The notes below the pieces were generated by a model. The model was given only the letters and a program-made list of their open reading frames with translations, ran no database searches and had not been told where the DNA came from. From Henricia sp. BOLD:AAB3569 (lineage: Eukaryota > Echinodermata > Asteroidea > Spinulosida > Echinasteridae), in the NCBI GenBank assembly GCA_037783545.1, contig JBBELK010000095.1, positions 1,245,001 to 1,309,000 on the forward strand: a DNA stretch of 64,000 bases. Reading direction: 5' to 3'. The translations under genes and the position numbers were made by a program. Shown here in pieces: positions 32,812 to 42,981 of the stretch (position 1 is its first letter; every line of letters starts with the position of its first letter).

Positions 32812-33648
32812 CAATGGGTGTGTCACAATTCTGTGTGTTACACATGTACGGTTACTGTTAGTGTTACAGATATGTTATCTTAATCGGAATTGTGACAAAC
32901 ACCGTGTTAACACTACAAATTCCAGCGAGTGAGGGCGCAATTCCGTGTTGCGTGTTAGTGTAACAGATCTGTTAAATCGGCATCTAGCTCGGGAAACCGT
33001 GTTAGTGTCAGTGAGTGTGACAGATCTGTTGACTCGGCATCTTAGGAAATGTCAAGTCGGTAGGGTTGTGCACGATGACTTTCAGCATTAACACAGAATT
33101 GTGACCACCGCGGTCCTTGTTACACGAGCTTAACCACTAAGTGATTGAAATTTTTAAAATCTTCACGGAACCCAAACAAATAATTGTGGGTAGAATGCAA
33201 GATCCAACACATTTATAGGTTAATTGTGTTAAAAAATTTAACTCAATTTATTAAAAATCACGAAAGTTCTAAAATAATCCAAAATTAACACCACCCACTT
33301 CGTTCATAACTTAACAGATCTGTTACACCGACATGATGTGTAACATGAGGTGTTGAACTAACATGAGATGTAACACTAACACGTCCTAAACACCATGTTA
33401 ACACCGAGTTAACACAGTGTTTGTTCTGAGGTCACAATTCTGATTAAGTTAACAGATCGGTTACATTAACACTAACAGTAACACGAAACCCAGAGTTGTG
33501 ATTTCGCACTATGTACAGTGCAGAAAACATGGTGTGAACACCGTGTTTACAGATCTGTTAACATGGTGTTAACCTGGACGTTCAGTTAGAGGTTGAGATT
33601 AATGCCGTGTTAACAGATCTATTAACAGAATTGTGACCTCACCCAATG
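32812..33648. mobile_element. MITE filled with AACAGATCTGTTA words, TA duplication
   Basis: Ends CAATGGGTGTGTCACAATTC and, inverted, CATTGGGTGAGGTCACAATTC, flanked by TA (32810-32811, 33649-33650). AACAGATCTGTTA, GTTAACAC and GTGTTAGTGT words fill the 837 bp. It sits ~320 bp upstream of the FAM20 start codon, so it could touch that promoter. Confidence 0.75.
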
Positions 33649-34539
33649 TATGTATGCGCTCTTTGCACCAGCAGTTGGCAATTTCTGCCACATGCACAAA
33701 GGTACTATTTTACACGGGAAACGAAATCTTGCGGTGTTTGTTACCATTGCACAATCAACACGTTAAACAGCTAGAATCCCCCCTTCCACATTTTTTTAGT
33801 TTTTCTGTTTATCATGGAGGTGTATGTGTCTACAACACCATCACAACTTGTTTTTCACAAAAAATCGACAGACTTTTGCTTAAAACGTAAAGCAGTTCCG
33901 ACCCTCTTCAGCCAAATTCTGAAACGCTCGAGGTCACTCGGCTTGTTTATCAACAGGGTGTTGACGTCATCCTGAGAAACATACAAAACGGTCTGTGCAG
34001 TATTGAATGGAAAATACACGAAGTGAATGTTTATCATGCCTATTTTGTCCTTGTAATTCAAAATACAGACGTGAAAAACACTTCATGTAATATGACAGCA
34101 ATCTACTATTACCTGTTTTGTGAAAAAACGATGAAATTGTGGCTCACAGTGACTCTCTTTTGAAGTAAATACTGGTGCATTGCGACGGGTGGTTTTGTCG
34201 AGGAACGAACGGCATTCACAGCGGTCTGTGTACGGTCCACTGCGGCGTAGTTTCCACGTGTTTGGACATTGGCCGTACAAGTTATAGAATGAGCGACTCA
34301 TTTTTCTCTCTCTTGGTAATAGAAAAGAAAATCTTTCTGCTCTTTTTTTTTCATAGTGTCTGGTAAAACATGCAACCACGCAGCTACTGGGCATATCTCT
34401 GGCTTTTTGGAACAACAAAATTCTTCAAAAAACACCATCTAAAAGAGACGGTTTTCTAAGTTTTTTGCGTGTAAACGTATGGAGCTAACTATCGTGTTGA
34501 CTTCTCTTTCTCAGGATTGCGTCACGGGGTCACGCGCAT

Positions 34540-34910
34540 ATTATTATTATTATTATTATTTCTTTCTGGTATTCATACCAAGGATTCCTCAATAGTGCTC
34601 ATTGCACTGTCACTCGCAAGCGTGAGGAAACCCATGAAGAATTAGAATTAGAAATGGCCAGAGACACCGGGGATGATCCCCCTTGCTCTTCACGAAAGAA
34701 TGCTCTGGGATCTTTAGAGTGCGTTTCCATATTACCTAACACACTGGACCAACGGCTTTACATCCCTTCCGAAGGATGGAGCAAGTGTGGTCGAGTGCCT
34801 TGCCAAAGGGCACAGGTACCGTAGCCGTGGGGAGGTTCGAACCTGCAACCCCAAGTTTTCACCTATGATTGCGAGTCAATGACCTAAACCGCTCGGCCAC
34901 GGTACCCCAC
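34540..34910 (-). mobile_element. tRNA-derived SINE, full-length
   Basis: On the minus strand: GGGGTACCGTGGCCGAGCGG (A box), GGTTCGAACCTCC (B box), a ~190-bp body with GCAAGGCACTCGACCACAC and TCCTTGGTATGAATACCAG, and a 3' ATAAT microsatellite tail. The first 90 bases fold like a type II (Ser/Leu) tRNA with a GTACCGT/ACGGTAC acceptor stem. RNA polymerase III transcription is expected. No protein is encoded; mobility would depend on a LINE. Confidence 0.88.
34816..34906 (-). other. tRNA-like head of the SINE
   Basis: Seven-base acceptor stem, A box TGGCCGAGCGG and B box GGTTCGAACCT. It lacks a convincing anticodon stem and CCA context and is followed by SINE body, so it is a tRNA-derived promoter, not a tRNA gene. 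Confidence 0.8.
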
Positions 34911-35101
34911 ATGAATACCTAATGAGCGTTTCAGAAATCGCGAAAATCTCATTTTCGAAAAGCGCACTTTTGCTTGCAATTTATCCACTTAAAACCGACA
35001 ATTAAAAAATAATAAAAATCCACGTCGGCAAGAGGGATGTTTGGACTATCGAAAAAAGCCTAAATGCTGGATTTTCGTCAAGGGGGATTCTTCCTCTTTA
35101 A

Positions 35102-35428
35102 GTTTTTTCTTTTTCTTTGCAGTGATCCAAAATTTTACTGAATAAGTTGATGGCAATGGCAACAAAAACCACATGATTTGTTTTTTCTACGTGAAAAATA
35201 GTAGGCTACCTCTGTGGAAGAAATCGCCAACAGATGGTGCTTTTTAAAAAATGTTGTCTGCAGACAACTTTTTTACTATTTATTCAACACAAAAACCATG
35301 CATGGATTTTTACAGTATTACTGCATCGTGGCTGAAATTTCTACAAGGCAGTTTTATCAACATAGGTTTTTAATCACGACTGGAAATAACGCTGTTTTTA
35401 ACATTTTACCATATCATGTACTCTACCT
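35102..35428. other. No gene seen
   Basis: T-rich start, then ordinary AT-rich sequence between two TTAA-type elements. The 72-aa plus-strand ORF has no recognisable features. Confidence 0.4.
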
Positions 35429-35928
35429 TTAAAGATAGTATATATGATTGGTAAACTGTTACAAATAGTTTTATCTCCCTGTGTGATTGAAGATATGCAT
35501 GATTAAAACCAACCTGAGCAAAAACCAGCTCCGTATTTTGTCTAACTTTTGAGAAAACAGTCAAAAAAGGGTTTGCAGTCATTTTGCCCCAAAACCACTT
35601 CGCCCTGAACAATTTCGCCCTGAACCACGGCCTGTGCACAAAGTGGTTTTGGGGCGAAGTACATGTAGCATTTGGACGAAGTGATTTGGGGCGAAATGGC
35701 ACTCTGGGAAGTGGTTTGGGGGCGAAGTGGCACTTGGGTGAAATGGTTTTGGGGCGAATTGAATTTTCGTCTCATATGAGATGAAAACTAATTGTTTTAC
35801 TCATTTCTCAAAGACTATAGCACTTCAGGGGAAGTTTTCTACGGTCATCATGTTTATATTGTAAGTTATGCGTAAATCTGTGAACATTTCTGATTTTCGA
35901 GATTACCAGTGATGTATACTGCCTTTAA
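35429..35928. mobile_element. TTAA-flanked GCGAAATGG MITE, inverted copy
   Basis: TTAA at 35429-35432 and 35925-35928. Reverse of 4686-5133, with the central GGGGCGAAGTGG array at 35585-35765. Confidence 0.8.
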
Positions 35929-36010
35929 GCCTTAAGGCCCAAACATTTGCAAGATGAAACTTTTATGGATTCATGGAATAAGGGCATACAACATCAAAAG
36001 AACATTTGTA

Positions 36011-36121
36011 TTAAAGGCACAGGCTCGTCAGCAACGGCAGCTCCAGGGAGCAAAGGCATGGAGCTGCGTATTTCGTGGCACGAATTTGGCACGCGCATTG
36101 CTGACGAGCCTATGCCTTTAA
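36011..36121. mobile_element. TTAA-flanked hairpin MITE, copy 2
   Basis: TTAA both sides; AGGCACAGGCTCGTCAGCAA to its complement. The left arm has lost its GCGCGTGCC part compared with copy 1. Confidence 0.82.
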
Positions 36122-36345
36122 AACTAGCCTACAGAAATTTCAGCTACATAGATGCATCATACTTTTTAGATGCTCCGATAAAACAAGTCCATGCTTTTAA
36201 GAATGTATGCGAAGCCACCGTCCTATTTAGGCTGGTTCTGTGGTTATACTGCATGGACAACGGAGCTATAATACCATGGCAGTCAGGGGGCTAGTTTCTG
36301 TTACATGTGACGCCCTTGTAAAAAGGTGTGCGTGCACACTTTATG

Positions 36346-36794
36346 AGTCTTTCCACGGTAAAGGGGTATTTTGGCAACACAGACCATATTTTCCAGAAAA
36401 TACCGTACATGTTGTGTACTTTTGTCTGGTCTTGTAAGTTTAAGTTGTTCTGAAGAGATAACCAAGGCTAAAAAAGGGTTACAAATAGTGCAACAACATG
36501 CCTTTTTAAAAACACTGTGTACAAATTTCCATACAATGCGCGTAACCGGGACGGACACTTGTGTTACATTTTAGGCCGTCCCGGTTACGAGCGTTATATT
36601 GGAAATTTGTACTCGGGGTTTTTAGAAAGGCATATTGTCACACTAATTGTAACCCTTTTTTGGGCCTAAGTTATTTCTTCAGAACAACTGAAACTTATTT
36701 CTTTTATTTAAGACCAGATAAAGGTACACATGTGCGGTATTTTCTGGAAAAAATGGTCTGTGTTGCCAAAACGCCCCCTTTACTGTGGAAAGAC
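36346..36794. mobile_element. Palindromic MITE, GAGTCTTTCCACGG family, copy c
   Basis: Full ~450-bp palindrome with the CCGGGACGG...CCGTCCCGG centre at about 36546-36593. Short ORFs inside it come from the palindrome. Confidence 0.85.
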
Positions 36795-36907
36795 CATGCA
36801 CAGATTTATAATAACAACAAGATGAGAAACCAGTGTGTTATTGAATAGCACATCACCGTAACAGGCTTTAAACTTGTAACCGAGGTGATGTGGTTTGAAT
36901 ATGGTAT

Positions 36908-37500
36908 CCAGGGGCGGATCCAGGATTTTAAAAAAGGGGGGGTGGGGGGAGGGGTTGGGGGGGGGGGGGGGTGGGGGTGGGGTCGTGAAATTTTTAAGCA
37001 TGAAATGCTGATGACACTAGGGAGTTTTCGATTGGACGACGGAGAGAAACACGACGGTGGAAAATCTGACCGCGAACACGTCGTTGCACAAAACGTCTTG
37101 TCCTACTTTTAATCCATTTCGATTTTTACGACGACTTGAGATCGAGTCATGAGACCCAAAAATGTGTTGTTGAAGGTCAAATGTTACCTAAACGTTGCCG
37201 TCGTCGCCACAACGTTGATTTGCCCCAACTACTATACCGTCCTAGAAATCAGACGACGACGACATGGCAAAGTCGACGCATGCGCAGATGAGTCGGGATA
37301 GCAATTCATCCGTCGTAGAATCATCCGTCGTGCAAATCGAAAACTCCCTAATGAAATAGCGAGCGCGTAGCGCGAAGCCCCAACGGCTTCAAACTCGAGG
37401 ACGTGACGCGAGTCACGCGACAGCAGCTTTCATCTGTGCGCATGCGCGAAAACCCGCGTAGAAGTGCCCAAAATCCAGTGTGGGAATTTCACTGAGGCCA
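36908..37500. mobile_element. GGGGCGGATCCAGG repeat with G-tract, interrupted
   Basis: Begins CAGGGGCGGATCCAGG, then a G-rich tract (36934-36980) and, after an inserted MITE (37020-37348), GAGCGCGTAGCGCGAAGCCCC. The same start and its inverted end bound 62652-62911. The right limit is unclear. Confidence 0.55.
37020..37348. mobile_element. MITE with CGACGACG words and TA duplication
   Basis: Inverted ends GGGAGTTTTCGATTGGACG and GGGAGTTTTCGATTTGCACG, flanked by TA. CGACGACG, CGTCGTC and ACGACGG recur throughout. Confidence 0.75.
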
Positions 37501-37723
37501 CGGAGGCCATTGCCTCCGTAGCCCCTGATCTTGCCTTGGTGCCCTTTTGCAATACTCTCATAGACTTTTTGATTTTCCAATGGAAGTGCCCTTTCTAATT
37601 AACAAATTCCTACCCTGAAAATCATGCAAATTAGTGTGCCCAAAATCATGCAAATTACGGTGACCCAAACCACGCAAATGTGCAAATGTGCCCAAAACTA
37701 TACAAATATATGAGAAGGCGCGG

Positions 37724-38089
37724 TTATTATTATTATTATTATTTCTTTCTGGTATTCATACCAAGGATTCCTCAATAGTGCTCATTGCACTGTCACTCGC
37801 AGGCGTGAGGAAACCCATGAAGAATTAGAATTGGAAATGGCCAGAGACATCGGGGATGATCCCCCTTGCTCTTCACGAAAGAATGCTCTGGGATCTTTAG
37901 AGTGCGTTTTCGTTACCTAACACACTGGACCAACGGCTTTACATCCCTTCCGAAGGATGGAGCAAGTGTGGTTGAGTGCCTTGCCCAAGGGCACAGGTAC
38001 CGTAGCCGCGGGGAGGTTCGATCCTGCAACCCCAAGTTTTCACCTGATTGCGAGTCAATGACCTAAACCGCTCGGCCACGGTACCCCAC
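37724..38089 (-). mobile_element. tRNA-derived SINE, copy 2
   Basis: Close to the copy at 34540-34910. The A box lies at about 38070-38080 and the 5' end GTACCCCACG is duplicated in tandem (38081-38100). ATT tail at 37724-37742. Confidence 0.88.
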
Positions 38090-38100
38090 GGTACCCCACG

Positions 38101-38522
38101 TATGCGCGTACGGCCTCCGTTTCTTATCTAGATTTATGGATAAAAGAGTCTGCTTCAGTGTTATTGTTTTCTGGTTAAAAAAAAATCATCTTGTGCGGAA
38201 TCGTTGTATTGGACAGTTGGAACCCTTTGATAATCTTCCATTTGAGTAGGTTTTTCTGGTTAATTTTGGGACATTGCAAATCGTGTACACGGGCTTTAAA
38301 CAAAATAGGGAAAATTTACCAGATTACAATTCACAAAATGAAATATTATTATTGCAAATTTTCTATCAACACACCCGATGTCTGTACGCAAAACTTCAAT
38401 TCCTCAAAGAAATTCATTCCGCTTTTTGTGTCCACACGAAAAAAGGTTAATTTTGCCTTGGAATTTATAATTTTTTGTAATGTTTACTTCATTCCTTGAG
38501 ATTGCAAGATGGTAGTGGGTCA
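38101..38522. other. No gene seen
   Basis: The 102-aa plus-strand ORF (38191-38499) lacks splice context and recognisable motifs. AT-rich sequence. Confidence 0.35.
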
Positions 38523-38760
38523 TTTGATAAATTAGGGGTCCAAAAGTGTGACATTTAGTGTCCCCCGTTACACCTGATGTGTTATTTTTCGTACAAAAAT
38601 CATTAAAATGGCTTTTAAACCATTTTGTATGAATTGTACTTTATATACTCACTCTTTGAGATGGAAAGTATTTAAAGAATGTGTCCTGAATTTACAAAAA
38701 CAAGATGTAAAATGTAACGGGGACAACAAAATTTGACCCCTAATTTATAGAAAGACCCTA
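38523..38760. mobile_element. MITE with GGGGTCCAAAAGTGTGACA end
   Basis: Reverse of 20025-20192 plus a right end TTTGACCCCTAATTTATAG that mirrors the left AATTAGGGGTCCAAA. Confidence 0.7.
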
Positions 38761-39794
38761 GTTATTAAAGAGATGAGTTTCAAATGTGAAAATTTAATCC
38801 CTGAAAATGTCAGCAAAATTACAGCAACACTTGTTTGAATCATAAGCAAATGCTTCGTTTGACGGAGATTTTACACAGAAATGTTCTTAAAATGAACACA
38901 GATGTTCATTAACCACTTCGCAGCGGTTATACAGAATTAGCCCATGAATTAGACCAGGGCAGAGCTGGTCTTGTTGGCTTGGGGTCAAGTCAGTTTTGGG
39001 TTTTTGACCTGTGACTTGACTCTGGAGAAAATGACTTGTGACTGGACTTCACTTGGGGAATAAGATTGATTTACGACTTGAAATAAAAACCAGCCCCAGA
39101 GACATACATGTATACTGCATAATCAAAACTGCCAATGCAGTTTCCGCTCCAGGGGAATAAATTGGAAAATGCCTAGATGCTGCGGAAGTGGTTAATTTGA
39201 CAAAAATGAGAATCGCTTTGTTCTTTGAAGCAAAATATGTTCTTTTGACGATGTGATCGCTTAATTCAACGAACCTAATCTCGTTTGAAGAACACATTTT
39301 ACACTTTGCAACAGATTTGAAGGATCAGACTTTTGTAGTTATTTTTTGGTTACCGTGTGATTGGTTACCTTGTTATCAAGACAACACAAACCACCTCAGT
39401 TCCACTGGAGCTCAGCAAACACTTCAAGTGCTTAAGGGATAAATCTGATCCTTTTAAGGTTGTTGATTAGTGTACCTGTAAGAAAATAGGGTCGTCGGCG
39501 AATATTAAAATTAACATCCCATTTATAACAAAAACCATCCCACAAATTCAAGAAATGAATTCCAAAAAAAGGCTTCAAGGCAAAATACCTTTAAATTTCA
39601 CACATGTACATGTATTATGTGTATCATTCCTGAAAATGCATGCAGGTAAAACAAATGAAAAATCCAATACAATATTTATAATATTTTAGCTTTGTCTAAA
39701 GATGTGCCACTGTTTCACTCGTTGAAAATAACTACATGTAATTAATTAATGACTACAGGAAGAGCAAACATCATCAGAAGTGTGATACAGTAGT
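38761..39794. other. No gene seen; worn repeat words
   Basis: 38960-39060 carries GACTTGAC/TGACTTGTGAC words like the hAT MITE at 3931. 39190-39320 has TTCTTTGAAG/CGAACCTAATC words. No exon-like segment. Confidence 0.35.
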
Positions 39795-39995
39795 CGTGTC
39801 CATCACCAGTCCCGAGCTGATAAAATCACAAGTCTGTGACAAGTCCCGCACAAGTCCAGTAACAAGAAGCAAAAGATGAACACGCACGCAGAATGCCTTT
39901 GTTGAAGTTCATTTGAATGGCTTGTGACTTGAATTAGGACCCAGGGACTTGTTAAGGCTTGTGATGGACTTTTGACGGACTCGACTACAACCCTA
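39795..39995. mobile_element. Partial hAT MITE of the 3931-4498 family
   Basis: GACAAGTCCCGCACAAGTCC, CACGCACGCAGAATGCC and a right end GACTCGACTACAACCCTAG. The left end is not intact. Confidence 0.65.
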
Positions 39996-40669
39996 GTATT
40001 GAGGTCATCTCCACCACAAGGTATTCAGAAACTTTGGATAACTGAACTGAGGGAAAATCGGCAAACGAAATGAAGGCTGTAAATTCATTGGCTTGGCTTG
40101 AAACTACACACAAGTCTGTGGAAGATTTATCATTTTCCATAGACTTACTGCGTAATTTCAAAACGCAGCCAATTAATTAGCATTTTGCATGTAACATACA
40201 AATTTACATAAAGCTGGTGCCCCAAATTTTACACTTTCAAATGGTGAGGCAGTTCAGAAAGTCCACATACGGTACTATGCTGTTGGTGCTGCATGTATGT
40301 GGTGCATGCCATTGCCTAGCAACCAACAGTGTGGATGCTTTATGTCTTTCTCTCCAACGGAGAACACTGTATTGATTCTGTACTTCACACCTGCTGCATG
40401 CACTATATACATGTAGCAACAACAAATTAGTCTGGTCAAGTTGATTGTACATGTAGGTAAGTGTGCATGTGAAAGGAAGTACATGTACGTCAGTACATAC
40501 ATGTACATGTACACCAGACGCTATTCATGTAAAACACACAAAAGGCTACAATGTACATCGGACACGGCCCACATGTAGCTGGGAGATTCAGGACTGTTGG
40601 TCAAATGACAATGTCGGTGCTATAGAGTTGAGATATGAAGGTTAGGAACTACATGTACATGTAGATCAT

Positions 40670-41075
40670 AATGCATAGTTCCGAGATTGCCCAATTAAAC
40701 CCGCCCCCTTGGATATTGTTGCTATATGCCTCACACGCGATCATCAAAATGTCCACACACACTGCACAAACCAATGGGACTTTCAACAGAAAGCACAGAT
40801 TCATTGGAGAAAACTCAAAGGTATTCATGTTTCAGGGTCAACAGTTACTGTAGCACGCACTTAGTGTCATATTCGCTTTCTTACCTTTGAACAGCGAATT
40901 GCCCGGCCTTGGAACAAAAAATTCACTCGGAACACCACATACAACGCATCGGCAGAAAATCGAGTGATGTTGGTTTGTGAGGCAATGCACTTTGACCTAG
41001 ATGTGGGCGCTGTCTGCTAGCTCTGTTGTGATTGGTCGGCGTGTTCGGTTGATTGACAGGTCGGAACTATGCATT
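40670..41075. mobile_element. AATGCATAGTTCCGA MITE, copy c
   Basis: Same inverted ends and interior as 6656-7135, with small deletions. Confidence 0.8.
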
Positions 41076-41771
41076 GTGAAGACTACACACGTAAATACCA
41101 CGGAATTTAATACCAAGCAACAAATGAAATGCAAATTTTTAGTTTAATTAAAATCTGAAAATTTCTTTTGTAATAAGTATACATCTTGGGCTCGAATCAA
41201 GATAGGGCCATATGATTTTTTTTTCCTCTTATCCCAAGTTTGGTTACTTTTCATTTTAATGGTGATCAGGCTGAGGCACCATACCAAATATTACGTTTAT
41301 TAAATTGTTACTGCGTGTCCAATTTCTATGGCTTCATCTTGAAATTACATGCGAGTCTACATGTATGGAAAGTGGTCAAGCAAGCCGTCTACTTGGGGCA
41401 TGTTTATTTCATGACGGATCCGAATCCAGATCCCGAGTTGTTTTACTGTGCAGAAACAAACGAAACTGCTCTCAACTAGCATCTCAAGTCACGTGAATTG
41501 CAATTTATTTACCAAATTTGTCAAATTTATGCTCCAAATTTCACCCACGACATTCATCATAAATAAACAAGCAGCCTAAATTTGTTTGTATCGCGTATAT
41601 CGTGTGTTTCCTCTGAAAACTGAAATGACACGGTTTGACGTCGCCATTTCTGCACTGAACCATCTCTTGAGAAGAATTCCACAGATCTCGATCAGGATCT
41701 GCGCGAAGTGAACTAGTTCACCTTGGATCTGTGCAGATCTGAATCTGGATCCGTCCGAAATAAACACACCC
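41076..41771. other. No gene seen
   Basis: A GATCCGAATCCAGATCCC patch (41417-41440) is mirrored by CAGATCTGAATCTGGATCCG at 41720-41754 and may mark another inverted-repeat element. No exon recognised. Confidence 0.35.
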
Positions 41772-41774
41772 TTA

Positions 41775-42264
41775 AGCATAGCGTACATCGACATTGCAAC
41801 TGGAAGCAACTAGTGGCAACGGGAGCAACTTACCAGTTGCTTAAAGGTTGATGTATGGTATGCACACTTGCAACTACTGGCAACTGGAAAAATTCCCAGT
41901 TGCCGCGAGTTGCTCATGTTCTACTTTCTAGCAACTAGTTGTACCCAGTTGCGGTCAGTTGCGTCAATGCATGCGTACTTGCAACTAGTTGCTGCCAGTT
42001 GCTCGCTTGCATCTGATCACGTGCGCACACATCGACAGCAACTGCAAGGAACAGTTGCTTCCAGTTGCAAGGTCAATGTACTCTGCACTTTACCGAGTTG
42101 CCATGTCGATGTGCGCGCTCTGGAAATGTAGACATGGCTGGATGCTCCCAGTTGCCGCTAGTTGCGCAACTAATCAGTTTCTGTCGATGTGCGCGCTACG
42201 CACACATCGACAGCAACTGATCAGTTGAGTTGCTTCTAGTTGCAATGTCGATGTACGCTAGGCT
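41775..42264. mobile_element. Harbinger-type MITE filled with GCAACTAGTTGC
   Basis: Inverted ends AGCATAGCGTACATCGACAT and AGCCTAGCGTACATCGACAT, each flanked by TTA (41772-41774, 42265-42267), the 3-bp duplication of PIF/Harbinger. GCAACTAGTTGC, CAGTTGC and CATCGACAGCAACTG recur about thirty times in 490 bp, on both strands. No ORF. Confidence 0.85.
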
Positions 42265-42369
42265 TTAGTGTCCACCATTGACTCACATGTACATTTGTAA
42301 TTTCAAGACGTACATGTATCCATATGATTACAGCACAGCTTGTCATTAGGAATCCTCATACTGCAGAAT

Positions 42370-42790
42370 ACCATCTATTAGCATGTTTCTATTTGTTGCC
42401 CGCTATTTTAACCAACCTGTGAACCGGTTCTTCGTTGTCCGGTGTGTTTCTACTGATGAAGCATAAAATGCCGGGTGCCCAGCATGCAATAAACTGCACA
42501 TGCCGGAAGCACAGCAAGCTATTTGGGTCACACGCATTGCATTCTGTGCTGCGTGTACTTGTACTTCCGGTACACCTGGCAAATGTTACACCAATGTGTA
42601 AGACAATCAGTATTATACCGCATGGTGCACCTCGAGCAGTGGTTAACAATTAAAGGTAGGATACCCGGCACTACACGGAAAATTTGTTTATTCCGTTCTG
42701 TTTCTACTGAGCCCGCGAACCGGTTCTACTCTACAAGGCATTAACCGGCAACCGCTTCTCAATAGAAACACACAGTAGACTATGTGACAT
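42370..42790. mobile_element. Probable MITE with GTTTCTATTG and ACCGGTT words
   Basis: GTGTTTCTACTGA, GAACCGGTTCT and their complements occur near both ends. Overlapping ORFs on both strands reflect this symmetry, not genes. Confidence 0.5.
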
Positions 42791-42981
42791 TTGGAAACAT
42801 CTGAGGCTGTGAAAGCTTTGAATGCAGTCTATACATGTAGTCAGCTTATTGTGAACATCACTCCTTGCAAACTGAAGACACACAGGTTCTTGTACTATTT
42901 GTGGTTAATTTCACTTGAAACTGGAAACGGATGTAGGGCAGAGATTGTGGGCGGTAGACAAGTGACGTAGTTGAGGTAAAA

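Larger units (their letters stand above)
33763..35101. mobile_element. Larger TTAA-type element interrupted by a SINE
   Basis: TTAA at both ends; inverted ends ACAGCTAGAATCCCCCC and AGAGGAAGAATCCCCCTTG. The body matches 5130-5975 in reverse. The SINE at 34540-34910 splits it between GGTCACGCGCAT and ATGAATACCTAATGAGCG. No transposase recognised. Confidence 0.7.

Noticed and set aside
34816-34906. Functional tRNA gene
   Set aside because: A and B boxes are good, but the anticodon arm is poor and the same head occurs in several SINE copies followed by a common body.
36561-36848. 95-aa ORF
   Set aside because: Translation of one arm of a palindromic MITE; comparable ORFs appear in its other copies with different frames.
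42389-42744. Overlapping ORFs on both strands near 42.5 kb
   Set aside because: No domain or splice support; they lie in a stretch with inverted-repeat words.
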